Part shown: positions 1-7,367 of the stretch, in pieces | How positions within the stretch are numbered: the first letter of the stretch is position 1 | Layout: each line of letters begins with the position of its first letter | Assembly (NCBI RefSeq): GCF_900163625.1 | Contig: NZ_FUIE01000035.1 | Span: 1-55,048 of the forward strand | From: Brevundimonas diminuta 3F5N | GTDB lineage: Bacteria > Pseudomonadota > Alphaproteobacteria > Caulobacterales > Caulobacteraceae | Length of the DNA: 55,048 bases | Reading direction: 5' to 3' | Translations under genes and position numbers: made by a program | Notes under the pieces: generated by a model | Database searches by the model: none | What the model was told of the DNA's origin: nothing | Seen by the model: the letters and a program-made list of their open reading frames with translations, nothing else

Positions 1-30
1 GGCAAAGGTCTCAGGCGTGGCCTTACTGGG

Positions 31-48
31 TCCCCGCCTCCGCGGGGA
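31..48. other. GC-rich hairpin upstream of the toxin-antitoxin pair
   Basis: TCCCCGC and GCGGGGA form a 7-bp stem around a 4-base loop. No T-run follows on either strand, so it is a weak terminator candidate at best. It could also be part of an intergenic repeat continuing beyond the left edge. Bases 1-105 show nothing else that I can support. Confidence 0.3.
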
Positions 49-105
49 TGAGCGGTTAGTCGAAGTCCTTGCCGCATCGCCGTTTGACGCCCATATTGAC
101 GTCAG

Positions 106-591
106 ATGACGAAAGCCGCCGCCATGACCGCCCTCGACCTCTACGCCTCGCCCGAGACCCTGCCGGCCAGCGACGCCGCGCGGATCGGCAAGCTGCTGGG
201 CCTGAACGACAATGAGACGATGGACGACGTGGCCCTGGCCGAGCGGGTGTCGCAAGGGCTGAAGCCCGCCGCCGCCGCCGCCCTGGGCCAGGTCATCGGC
301 ATGCCGCGCGTGGTCGGCCAGATCATCCCCGAGGCGACGCTGCGGCGCGCCCGCACCAGCCGCAAGCCTCTGTCCCGCGAGATGAGCGAGCGCCTGTACG
401 AGGTCGGCCGCGTAGTCGACGCCGTGGGCCGCGCCTATCGCGGCGACAGCGCCGCCGTGGTCCGCTTCCTGAACCGCCCGCATCAACTGCTGAACGGCCG
501 CACCCCTCTGGCCATGGCCCAGTCCAGTTCTGCGGGAGCCGACGCTGTGATCAACCTGGTGCGCCGCGCCGACGCCGGCTTCGCGGTCTAG
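106..591 (+). CDS. Xre/MbcA/ParS-type antitoxin (DUF2384)
   Basis: A 161-residue protein resembling antitoxins of the Xre-RES class. Such proteins carry an N-terminal helix-turn-helix-like region and a C-terminal DUF2384 toxin-binding domain. The C-terminal part (about residues 95-155) has the typical arrangement: a helix ending ERLYEVGRVVDAV, then RFLNRPHQLLNGRTPLAMA, where the LLNGRTPLAMA stretch is the family hallmark. The stop codon is 7 bases before the start of the RES-domain gene, so the two are almost certainly one operon with the antitoxin first, the usual order. In this class the antitoxin neutralises the toxin and represses its own promoter. The start is uncertain: an in-frame ATG at 124 would give 155 residues. 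Confidence 0.85.
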   Translation: MTKAAAMTALDLYASPETLPASDAARIGKLLGLNDNETMDDVALAERVSQGLKPAAAAALGQVIGMPRVVGQIIPEATLRRARTSRKPLSREMSERLYEVGRVVDAVGRAYRGDSAAVVRFLNRPHQLLNGRTPLAMAQSSSAGADAVINLVRRADAGFAV

Positions 592-598
592 GTCCGGG

Positions 599-1075
599 AT
601 GCACCGTCGGCTGGACGACGCGCTCAAGGGATTCCGCATCGGCGATCCGCGCGGCGAATATCCCATCTGGAGCGACGGCGGCTCGCGCCGGGCCTCAGGC
701 CGCTGGCACGAGGCGGGCCAGAGAGTGATCTACGCCGCCGAGCACTATTCCACCGCCATGCTGGAAAAGCTGGTCCACTTCGGCGGCGAACTGCCGCTGG
801 GCCAGCACCATGTGGAGATCCACATCCCTGCGGGCGTCTCCTATGAAGTGGTCAATCCGGATCTGGTGCCCGGCTGGGCCGAGCCGGGCGGGGCGGCCGC
901 CCGCGCCTTCGGACGGGCCTGGCATGCGGAAGGCCGCTCGGCCCTGCTGATCACGCCCTCGGTCGTGGCGCGGATGGAGCGCAACTTCGTCTTCAACACC
1001 ACGCATCCCGACTTCGCCCGCATCAAGCCGGGCTTGGAGACTCCCGTCTGGTGGGACAGCCGCCTGTTCGGCTGA
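599..1075 (+). CDS. RES-domain toxin (predicted NAD-degrading)
   Basis: A 158-residue RES-domain protein, partner of the upstream antitoxin. RES toxins deplete cellular NAD+ by phosphorolysis or hydrolysis and arrest growth. Visible landmarks are GRWH at residues 34-37 (the conserved Arg is R35), Y45 and E56 in the segment YAAEHYSTAMLE, and TPSVV with S121 followed by N129, then a THPDF motif. These fit the Arg-Glu-Ser signature that names the family. The length matches the family norm of about 150-160 residues, so the gene looks intact. It ends 6 bases before the converging oxyR stop codon. The specific NAD-degrading chemistry is inferred from the family. Confidence 0.85.
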   Translation: MHRRLDDALKGFRIGDPRGEYPIWSDGGSRRASGRWHEAGQRVIYAAEHYSTAMLEKLVHFGGELPLGQHHVEIHIPAGVSYEVVNPDLVPGWAEPGGAAARAFGRAWHAEGRSALLITPSVVARMERNFVFNTTHPDFARIKPGLETPVWWDSRLFG

Positions 1076-1081
1076 CGCGGC

Positions 1082-1975
1082 TCAGTCCAGCTTCAGCGCC
1101 TCGGCCAGCAGGCGGGCCTCGGCGGCGCGGCTGGACCCGGCGCGCCAGGCGACGACGATCTCGCGGTGCGGCGCATCGACGGAGATCGGGCGGATCACCA
1201 CGCCGGGATTGTCGGCCAGACCCGCCTGAACCGCCATCTGCGGCAGGAAGCTGACCCCCAGCCCCGAGGACACCATCTGCACCAGGGTGTGCAGGGAGGT
1301 GGCGGCGAAGACGTCCTCGCCGCGCGGCGCCTCGATGTTGACGGCCGCCAGCGCCTGATCGCGCAGACAATGGCCGTCCTCCAGCAGGATCAGATCTTCC
1401 GCCTTCAGCATGCCGTCGGGAATCGGCCCCGCGCCCGCCAGCGGGTGCCCCACCGGAGCGGCGGCCATGATCTCATCATCGCCGATGCGGGCATGGTCGA
1501 TGCCCGAGGCCTCATAGGGCAGGGCGATGACGGCGGCGTCCAGCTGGCCCGCCTTGAGCCCGGCGATCAGGCGCGGCGTCAGGTCTTCGCGCAGGAACAG
1601 GCGCAGGCCCGGATAAAGCGTCTTCAGTCCCGGCAGGGCGCGCGGCAACAGGAAGGGCGCAACCGTCGGAATGACGCCCAGACGAAACCGACCCGACAGG
1701 GGCTTGCCCGCATTCTGGGCCGCCTCGACCAGATCCTCGGCGCGAGCCAGCACGTCTTCGGCCCGGCGCACCGCTTCGGCGCCCACGGCTGTCAGGATCA
1801 CCGCCCCGCGCGTGCGCTCCACCACCGCCGCGCCCAGCACCCGCTCCAGTTCCTGCACCCCCGACGAGAGGGCGGGCTGGCTGACGTGGGCGGCCTCGGC
1901 GGCGCGGCTGAACGAGCCATGCTCGGCCAGGAGCTTCAGATATTGTAGCTGACGCAGGGTAGGCAGGACGGACAT
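1082..1975 (-). CDS. oxyR: OxyR-like peroxide-responsive LysR regulator
   Basis: A 297-residue LysR-type regulator. The N-terminal winged helix-turn-helix covers residues 1-65 (RQLQYLKLLAEHGSFSRAAE then VSQPALSSGVQELE). The effector domain carries the OxyR landmark GHCLRDQ, with the peroxidatic cysteine at C203. In E. coli OxyR the resolving cysteine lies nine residues further on. Here that position is V212, and I see no other cysteine in the protein, so a standard intramolecular disulfide cannot form. The gene is divergent from ahpC and shares an AT-rich intergenic region with an ATAG-N7-CTAT element. Control of ahpC-ahpD by this protein is therefore likely. A single-cysteine mechanism is inference. 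Confidence 0.88.
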   Translation of the reverse strand: MSVLPTLRQLQYLKLLAEHGSFSRAAEAAHVSQPALSSGVQELERVLGAAVVERTRGAVILTAVGAEAVRRAEDVLARAEDLVEAAQNAGKPLSGRFRLGVIPTVAPFLLPRALPGLKTLYPGLRLFLREDLTPRLIAGLKAGQLDAAVIALPYEASGIDHARIGDDEIMAAAPVGHPLAGAGPIPDGMLKAEDLILLEDGHCLRDQALAAVNIEAPRGEDVFAATSLHTLVQMVSSGLGVSFLPQMAVQAGLADNPGVVIRPISVDAPHREIVVAWRAGSSRAAEARLLAEALKLD

Positions 1976-2006
1976 GACTTCACACGACTAAGCGGCCAGA
2001 ACCGAT

Positions 2007-2021
2007 ATAGGGCATGCCTAT
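2007..2021. promoter_or_regulatory. OxyR-type half operator (ATAG-N7-CTAT)
   Basis: ATAG at 2007-2010 and CTAT at 2018-2021 are separated by exactly 7 bases, matching one half of the known OxyR tetramer operator. A weaker ATAA-N7-CTAT lies at 2073-2087. The element sits between divergent oxyR and ahpC in an AT-rich stretch. A -35-like TTGACT at 2110-2115 faces ahpC. OxyR control of both genes is inferred. Confidence 0.5.
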
Positions 2022-2204
2022 AATCAGACCCAAACCAATCGAGCCGCCTTATATCACTTCCCGCGTTCGATCATAATATAAATCTATTACATCAAGCAAA
2101 ATGATCGATTTGACTTAAGCTTCGCCAGGGCCCATCTCATGGCCTCGACGGATCGCACTCCCCGCGGTCCGGCGGTCCTTTTTTCTGCATCTAGGAGAAG
2201 CGCG

Positions 2205-2759
2205 ATGCTCGGCGTCGGTCAAAAACTGCCTGATTTCAAAATTATCGGCGTCAAGCCGGGCTTCAATGCTCACGAAGAGAACGGCGTCTCGGCGTTCGAA
2301 GCCGTCACGCAAGACAGCTTCGAGGGCAAGTGGAAGGTCATCTTCTTCTATCCGAAGGACTTCACCTTCGTCTGCCCGACCGAAATCGCCGCCTTCGCCA
2401 AGCTGGGCAAGGACTTCGAGGACCGCGACACCGTGGTTCTGGGCGGTTCGACCGACAACGAGTTCACCAAGCTGGCCTGGCGTCGTGACCACGCCGACCT
2501 GAGCAAGCTGCCGATCTGGCAGTTCGCCGACAACGGCGGCAAGCTGGCCCGCGCCCTGGGCGTGCTGGACGAAGAAGAAGGCGTGGCCCTGCGCGCGACC
2601 TTCGTCGTCGACCCGCACAACGTCATCCAGCACGTCTACGTCACCAATCTGAACGTCGGCCGTTCGCCGGAAGACACCCTGCGCGTCGTCGACGCTCTGC
2701 AGACCGACGAGCTGTGCGCCTGCAACCGCCCGGTCGGCGGCGACACCCTGGCCGCGTAA
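2205..2759 (+). CDS. ahpC: Alkyl hydroperoxide reductase AhpC (2-Cys peroxiredoxin)
   Basis: A 184-residue peroxiredoxin that reduces H2O2, alkyl hydroperoxides and peroxynitrite in the cytoplasm. The peroxidatic cysteine is in DFTFVCPTEI. The C-terminal LQTDELCACN has two cysteines separated by one residue, as in the AhpC of organisms that use AhpD, rather than AhpF, as reductant. The ATG at 2205 was chosen over upstream in-frame codons (from 2139) because AGGAGA lies just before it and the mature sequence begins there. It is followed by ahpD, with a terminator-like hairpin and repeats between, and is divergent from oxyR. Induction by peroxide through OxyR is likely. Confidence 0.95.
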   Translation: MLGVGQKLPDFKIIGVKPGFNAHEENGVSAFEAVTQDSFEGKWKVIFFYPKDFTFVCPTEIAAFAKLGKDFEDRDTVVLGGSTDNEFTKLAWRRDHADLSKLPIWQFADNGGKLARALGVLDEEEGVALRATFVVDPHNVIQHVYVTNLNVGRSPEDTLRVVDALQTDELCACNRPVGGDTLAA

Positions 2760-2828
2760 GTACTGGCCCAAAGGTCGCAACGACCAGGCCCGGACCGCGT
2801 GAGTAGGGTCCGGGCCGCCCCTCGAAAG

Positions 2829-2860
2829 AGGCGGCGGCGGGCGACTGTCGCCGCCTTTTT
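2829..2860 (+). terminator. Rho-independent terminator after ahpC
   Basis: AGGCGGCG at 2829-2836 pairs with CGCCGCCT at 2849-2856 around a 12-base loop, followed by a T-run ending at 2860. It would end or attenuate the ahpC transcript before ahpD, so the abundant peroxiredoxin may be made in excess of AhpD. Confidence 0.65.
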
Positions 2861-2946
2861 CATGCCTGATGATTTTATTTGGGCGCTATGCTCGGCTCGC
2901 GGAGCCTCGCGACTTGAACGCCCATCACGAAATACGGCCCCAAAGA

Positions 2947-2986
2947 CGGCTCAAGAAGTAAGCGACCGCGTCGCGAACGATAGCCG
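2947..2986 (-). repeat. Two-stem intergenic palindrome (REP-like), copy 1
   Basis: Outer stem CGGCT/AGCCG (2947-2951, 2982-2986) is perfect. Read on the minus strand the order is outer arm, ATCG, inner arm, GCG triplet, inner arm, CTTCTTG, outer arm. The inner stem is imperfect (GCGAC/GTCGC core). It lies in the ahpC-ahpD gap. A degenerate, oppositely oriented relative may occupy 2881-2922, where GGGCG and CGCCC flank a smaller palindrome. Confidence 0.6.
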
Positions 2987-3022
2987 CTCTTTGAAGCGCT
3001 GCTTCCTGAAAGGAACACGAAA

Positions 3023-3556
3023 ATGTCCATCGACGCCCTGCGTGACCTGATCCCGGCCTATGGCAAGGACATCTCGCTGAACCTGTCCTCGCTGGCCAAT
3101 GAGACCGTTCTGAACGACCAGCAGAAGTGGGGCAGCTTCCTGGCCTCGGCTCACGCCATCGGCGTCGGCCCCGTGGTCAAACTGATCGAGGCCCAGGCCG
3201 CGACGGTCCTGTCGCCTGAAGCGATGAACGCCGCCAAGGCCGCCGCCGCCATCATGGGCATGAACAACATCTACTATCGTTCGCTGCACCTGATGAAGAA
3301 CCAGGAGTACACGACGCTGCCGGCCAAGCTGCGGATGAACATCATCGCCAATCCGGGCGTCGACAAGTTGGACTTCGAGCTGTGGTCGACCGCTGTCTCG
3401 GCGATCAACGGCTGCGGCGCCTGCCTGGACGCCCACGAGGGTGAACTGCGCAAGCACGCCGTGCCGAACGTCCAGATTCAGGCCGCCCTGCGCATCGGCG
3501 CCGTGGTCCACGCCGCCAGCCGCATCATCGCCTCGGAGACGGCGCTGAACGCCTGA
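3023..3556 (+). CDS. ahpD: AhpD alkylhydroperoxidase, AhpC reductase partner
   Basis: A 177-residue all-helical carboxymuconolactone-decarboxylase-fold protein. In this family AhpD passes electrons to AhpC and has weak peroxidase activity of its own. The active-site set is visible: E119, then C131 and C134 in the CGAC redox motif, then H138 (INGCGACLDAHEGE). AAAGGA lies before the ATG. Its position directly after ahpC, together with the CxC tail of that AhpC, supports a dedicated AhpC/AhpD pair rather than an AhpF system. A terminator and a palindromic repeat lie between the two genes, so ahpD may be expressed at a lower level or from its own promoter. Confidence 0.94.
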   Translation: MSIDALRDLIPAYGKDISLNLSSLANETVLNDQQKWGSFLASAHAIGVGPVVKLIEAQAATVLSPEAMNAAKAAAAIMGMNNIYYRSLHLMKNQEYTTLPAKLRMNIIANPGVDKLDFELWSTAVSAINGCGACLDAHEGELRKHAVPNVQIQAALRIGAVVHAASRIIASETALNA

Positions 3557-3580
3557 TCTCGAGCGGGCTCCAAGACAGGA

Positions 3581-3610
3581 AAAGGCGCGGATCGCTCCGC
3601 GCCTTTTTCT
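3581..3610. terminator. Bidirectional terminator between ahpD and a convergent regulator gene
   Basis: AAAGGCGCGG pairs with CCGCGCCTTT around a 6-base loop, with a T-run on the plus side and an A-run on the other. It lies between convergent ahpD and the Xre gene ending at 3634, so it can serve both transcripts. Confidence 0.8.
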
Positions 3611-3633
3611 TTGTCCGTTAGATCGCGGCGCCC

Positions 3634-4053
3634 TTAGCCGTCGTTATCGGCGCCTTCATCGACCAACTCGCGCATCAGATCGACCACCAGTTTCTGTTGG
3701 CGCGACGACAGGCGCGGCGCCAGACGGCCGATCTCTATGGTTTGTCGGGTGGCGGGAAAGTCATGCACGAAAGGCTCGGCGTCGCCCTCGGCCATACCCG
3801 GCTGCACCGCGCCGGTCAGCCCATCGAAGAAGTAGCCGATGTCGACGCGAAAGAAGCGGGCGATGTCCCACAGTTTGGACGCCGAAATCCGGTTGGCGCC
3901 CTTCTCATACTTCTGCACCTGCTGAAAGGTCACTCCCAGCGCCTGGCCCAGATCGGTCTGATTGTAGCCTAGGGCGATGCGCTTCTCGCAGACGCGCCGC
4001 CCCACATGCCGATCCACCAGATGGGGACCATCAGTCCCGGAACCCCTGACCAT
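3634..4053 (-). CDS. Xre-family helix-turn-helix regulator
   Basis: A 139-residue protein with an N-terminal Xre/Cro helix-turn-helix at about residues 17-72: VCEKRIALGYNQTDLGQALG, then VTFQQVQKYEKGANRISAS. The tail of about 60 residues has no recognisable domain and ends in a charged helix (RQQKLVVDLMRELVDEGAD). Its recognition helix is very close to that of the regulator at 10532-10900, so the two are probably paralogues. Target genes cannot be read from the sequence. It ends at a shared terminator facing ahpD. Confidence 0.8.
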   Translation of the reverse strand: MVRGSGTDGPHLVDRHVGRRVCEKRIALGYNQTDLGQALGVTFQQVQKYEKGANRISASKLWDIARFFRVDIGYFFDGLTGAVQPGMAEGDAEPFVHDFPATRQTIEIGRLAPRLSSRQQKLVVDLMRELVDEGADNDG

Positions 4054-4151
4054 GTCCTGCCCTCTTCCCTGTTTTTCTTTTCGACATGCCGCCGCCCTCG
4101 GCTTCTGTCATGCGTTTTCGCGTCACAGGGGCGCCGCCCCTCTCGATAGGG

Positions 4152-5741
4152 TTAACGCGTCAGCCGCCCGTTTCCGGCGCGGCGACGGCCCGCAGCCAGC
4201 ATTATAATCAGCAAGACGGCGAACCCCATATCGCCCCAGCGACCATAGAGCGTCGGCGACGCGGCCTTCGGCAGGCGCACGTCGATGATCCCGGCCTGGC
4301 CGGGGTCCAGCCGCTTGCCCTCGACGATGCGGCCCCACGGATCGATCATGGCCGAAACGCCCGTCGGCGTGGCCCGCGCTACCGGCAGGCCGGTCTCCAG
4401 CGCGCGATAGGAGGCCAGGTTCAGATGCTGGCGCGGCCCCGAGGTCTTGCCGAACCAGGCGTCGTTCGAGACGTTGACGATCCAGGCCGGACGCGTCGCC
4501 GTCGCCGCGGGCGTGAAGCCCGGATAGAGGCTCTCGTAGCAGATCAGCGGCTGCACCAGCGGCGCGTTGACCAGGCTGATCGGCGCGGGCGGCGGACCGG
4601 CGCTGAAGTCGGCCGGCACGTGCACCAGGCTGCGCACGCCGATCTTGCTCATCAGCTCGCCCATCGGCAGGTATTCGCCGAACGGCACCAGCCGGTGCTT
4701 GTCGTAGATCGGCCCGATGCGCAGACCCGCCGCCCCTTCGTCATGCAGGGCAAACAGGCTGTTGTAATAGCGAGCCCCGGTCTCGGCGCTGGGATCGGGC
4801 TCGCCCCGGCTCAGGCCCACCAGCAGGGTCTGGCCCGTCTGCAAGGCCGCCGCCACCGCCTGGGCGTCCGGCGAGGCGAACAGGTCGTTGGCCGTGGTCG
4901 GCAGGGCGCCCTCAGGCCAGATCACCACGTCCGGCAGGGCGGCGGCGGGCTGGGCGGTCAGCTCCAGATAGCGGCCCAGAATGGCGTGATAGGCCTCGGG
5001 GCTCCACTTGTAGTCCTGGGCGATGTCGGCCTGGACCAGGCGCACCAGGGTCGGCGTCTCCACCACCCGCGCCGATGACAGACGCACGGCGCCGAAGGCG
5101 AACAGGCCGGCCAGGGTCAACACGCCCAGCCCCGCCACGATCAGGCGCGGCCGTCGCGGCCCGGCGTCGATCAGGGGCGCAAAGGCGCTGACTGCCGCCA
5201 CCGTGATCAGGCCCAGCCCATAGACTCCGCCGATCGAAGCGAACTGCGACATGGCCGATCCCGCCGCCCAGCCCGCGCCCGCCGGATTCCACGGAAAGCC
5301 CGTCAGCACATGGCCGCGCGTCCATTCCAGCAGGGCGAACAGGGCCGCGAACAGCAGGATGCGCCGCATCCCGCCAGGACTGAAGCGACGATAGGCCAGC
5401 GTCGCCAGCCCCCAGAACAGCCCCATGCCCGCCGGCAGCAGGCTGGCGGCGAAGGGCGCCATCCACGCCTGGGCCGGATTGACTAGGAAAGCCTCGGCCA
5501 CCCACCAGCAGCCGATGAAGAAATAGGCGAACCCCGCCAGCCAGCCGACCCAGAAGCCGCCCTTCATGCCGCTGGCCCGATCCGCCAACAGCAGAAGCAG
5601 CGGGTAGCCCAGCAGGCCCGGCAGGAAACCGAACGGCGGATGCGCCAGGGCGGCGCCCGCCCCGGCCAGCAGCGCCAGGGCGATGCGGCTCCAGCGATTG
5701 TTCAGCAAACCCGCGAACCGGGCGGCGATCACCCCGCTCAC
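4152..5741 (-). CDS. lnt: Apolipoprotein N-acyltransferase
   Basis: A 529-residue inner-membrane enzyme that transfers a third acyl chain to the N-terminal cysteine of lipoproteins, the last step of lipoprotein maturation. About six hydrophobic segments fill residues 20-220, followed by a nitrilase-fold periplasmic domain. The catalytic triad is visible: E277 in IWPEGALP, K348 in YDKHRLVPFGEY and C401 in LICYESLYP. A final hydrophobic segment is near the C-terminus. The start is GTG at 5741, overlapping the ybeY stop by 4 bases, which indicates translational coupling in a phoH-ybeY-lnt operon. Lipoproteins encoded in this window (lptE, mltA, the DUF3576 protein) would be its substrates. Confidence 0.95.
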   Translation of the reverse strand: MSGVIAARFAGLLNNRWSRIALALLAGAGAALAHPPFGFLPGLLGYPLLLLLADRASGMKGGFWVGWLAGFAYFFIGCWWVAEAFLVNPAQAWMAPFAASLLPAGMGLFWGLATLAYRRFSPGGMRRILLFAALFALLEWTRGHVLTGFPWNPAGAGWAAGSAMSQFASIGGVYGLGLITVAAVSAFAPLIDAGPRRPRLIVAGLGVLTLAGLFAFGAVRLSSARVVETPTLVRLVQADIAQDYKWSPEAYHAILGRYLELTAQPAAALPDVVIWPEGALPTTANDLFASPDAQAVAAALQTGQTLLVGLSRGEPDPSAETGARYYNSLFALHDEGAAGLRIGPIYDKHRLVPFGEYLPMGELMSKIGVRSLVHVPADFSAGPPPAPISLVNAPLVQPLICYESLYPGFTPAATATRPAWIVNVSNDAWFGKTSGPRQHLNLASYRALETGLPVARATPTGVSAMIDPWGRIVEGKRLDPGQAGIIDVRLPKAASPTLYGRWGDMGFAVLLIIMLAAGRRRAGNGRLTR

Positions 5742-6208
5742 GCGGCGCCCTCATGCTCGATCGCACCATTCTCGGCGGCATAGGGGTCAGCGACGCCCAG
5801 CTCGGCCAGAATCTCGCGCTCTTCGGCCTCCATCTCGTCGGCTTCGGCGTCGTCCTCGTGATCGCGGCCCAGCAGGTGCAGCACGCCGTGGACGACCAGA
5901 TGGCTCAGATGGTCCGACAGGCTCTTGCCCTGCGCCTCGGCCTCGGCCGCGCAATAGGCATAGCCCAGCACCACGTCCCCCAGATGCGGAAAGGCGCTTT
6001 CCGCAGCCGGGAAGGACAGCACGTTCGTCGGCCGGTCCTTGTCGCGGAAACGTTTGTTCAAATCCTGCACCGCCGCGTCGTCGGCCAATAGCACCACCAC
6101 ATCGCCCTCGACTGTTCCGAGGGCCGCGCGGGCCGCGCGCTCGGCGACTGCGGCCGCCTCGGGCAGGGCCTCAGTCCAGGCGTCGCTCTCGATTTCGACC
6201 TCGATCAT
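5738..6208 (-). CDS. ybeY: YbeY endoribonuclease (rRNA maturation and quality control)
   Basis: A 156-residue UPF0054 metalloprotein. YbeY is a single-strand endoribonuclease needed for 16S rRNA 3'-end maturation and ribosome quality control. The zinc-binding motif HGVLHLLGRDH has the three conserved histidines. It overlaps the phoH-like gene upstream by one base and lnt downstream by four, the common bacterial order phoH-ybeY-lnt. The upstream half is typical of the family (ADDAAVQDLNKRFRDKDRPT). No oddities are seen. Confidence 0.95.
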   Translation of the reverse strand: MIEVEIESDAWTEALPEAAAVAERAARAALGTVEGDVVVLLADDAAVQDLNKRFRDKDRPTNVLSFPAAESAFPHLGDVVLGYAYCAAEAEAQGKSLSDHLSHLVVHGVLHLLGRDHEDDAEADEMEAEEREILAELGVADPYAAENGAIEHEGAA

Positions 6209-7215
6209 CAGGCGTCGTCCTCAAGGTCGGGGAAGGGGCGGCTGCGCGCCGCATCGGAGTCATAGGCCCGCACGATGCGCTCGACCATGGCGTGGCGCAC
6301 CACGTCCTCGGACTTGAACTGCTGAACGCCGACGCCCTCCACGTCCTTGAGGATGCGCAGGGCGTGGGCCAGGCCGGAATCGCGCGGGTTCAGCAGGTCG
6401 ACCTGCGACGGGTCGCCCGTCACCACCATGCGCGCGCCCTCGCCCAGGCGGGTCAGCACCATCTTCATCTGCATCCGCGAGGTGTTCTGCGCCTCATCGA
6501 CGATGATGAAGGCGTGGCTGAGCGTGCGGCCGCGCATGAAGGCGATGGGGGCGGCTTCGATCTCGCCCTTCTCGCGACGACGGCGCACGTCGTCGACGCC
6601 CAGGATGTCGTTCAGCGACTCCCAGATCGGGGCCAGATAGGGGTCGACCTTCTCGTTCAGATCGCCCGGCAGGAAACCCAGTTTCTCGCCCGCCTCGACC
6701 GCCGGGCGGGTGATGACCAGCCGGTCCACCTGCCCCCGCTTCAGCAGCGAGGCGCCGTAGGCCGCCGCCAGGAAGGTCTTGCCCGTACCGGCCGGGCCGA
6801 CGCCGAAGGTCAGCTCGCAGCGGCCCAGCATCTCCAGATAGCGCGCCTGCGACGCCGTCTTGGGCGCGATGGCGCCGCGGCGGCCGACCGGCAGGGCCGC
6901 GCCCTCCGGCACGCTGCGACCGGCGCTGCGACCCGCAGGTTCGGCGCGCGGTTGGGTGACGGCGGCGCCCAGGGCGGTGCGCACATCGGCCTCGGTGATC
7001 TCGGCGCCCGCCTCGGCCCGGCTCGACAAGGCCTCGATCACCCGGCGCGCCTGCGCCCGATCACGCGTCGAGCCGTTGATCGACACCCCGCCGCCCGGCG
7101 TCTCGACCAGCACCTTGAAGGCGTCCTCGATCAAAGCCAGGTGGCGGCTGTTCGGCCCGATGACGGCGCGCAACGCCGCATCGCTGAGGGACAGGAACTC
7201 GGACTCTCGCGCCAT
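6208..7215 (-). CDS. ybeZ: PhoH-like P-loop ATPase (YbeZ)
   Basis: A 335-residue PhoH-family protein. Residues 1-110 form a KH-like N-terminal region. The ATPase core follows, with Walker A GPAGTGKTFLAA and Walker B FIIVDEAQN, then SRMQMKMVLTR and the GDPSQVDLL segment typical of PhoH. It is thought to act with YbeY in RNA metabolism, probably as a helicase-like partner. Its stop overlaps the ybeY start (ATGA). Two palindromic repeat copies lie directly upstream in the gap towards miaB, which is transcribed in the same direction. Confidence 0.92.
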   Translation of the reverse strand: MARESEFLSLSDAALRAVIGPNSRHLALIEDAFKVLVETPGGGVSINGSTRDRAQARRVIEALSSRAEAGAEITEADVRTALGAAVTQPRAEPAGRSAGRSVPEGAALPVGRRGAIAPKTASQARYLEMLGRCELTFGVGPAGTGKTFLAAAYGASLLKRGQVDRLVITRPAVEAGEKLGFLPGDLNEKVDPYLAPIWESLNDILGVDDVRRRREKGEIEAAPIAFMRGRTLSHAFIIVDEAQNTSRMQMKMVLTRLGEGARMVVTGDPSQVDLLNPRDSGLAHALRILKDVEGVGVQQFKSEDVVRHAMVERIVRAYDSDAARSRPFPDLEDDA

Positions 7216-7230
7216 GAAGTCTCCTTAAGA

Positions 7231-7272
7231 GTCCCTATCGCCTCGCACGCGGTGCGAGGCTGCTTGAGGGAC
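7231..7272 (+). repeat. Two-stem intergenic palindrome, copy 2
   Basis: Outer stem GTCCCT/AGGGAC, 5' internal segment ATCG, inner stem CCTCGCAC/GTGCGAGG (8 bp, perfect) with loop GCG, then the conserved CTGCTTG. It lies between miaB and the phoH-like gene, 10 bases from copy 3. Confidence 0.7.
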
Positions 7273-7282
7273 GATATTGAGT

Positions 7283-7324
7283 GTTCCTAACGCCTCACGC
7301 ACGGCGTGAGACTGCTTGAGGAAC
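7283..7324 (+). repeat. Two-stem intergenic palindrome, copy 3
   Basis: Outer stem GTTCCT/AGGAAC, AACG, inner stem CTCACGC/GCGTGAG with loop ACG, then CTGCTTG. It is in direct orientation with copy 2 but has different stem sequences. Each copy keeps its own perfect complementarity. Confidence 0.7.
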
Positions 7325-7367
7325 GTAGCGTGGGGCCGCTCGCGACACATGCGTTGAGAGAAACCCG

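Noticed and set aside
2073..2087. Second OxyR half operator ATAA-N7-CTAT
   Set aside because: One half has a mismatch, and the distance to the first site (66 bases between starts) does not fit the contiguous four-element OxyR operator. It is mentioned only as a weak possibility.
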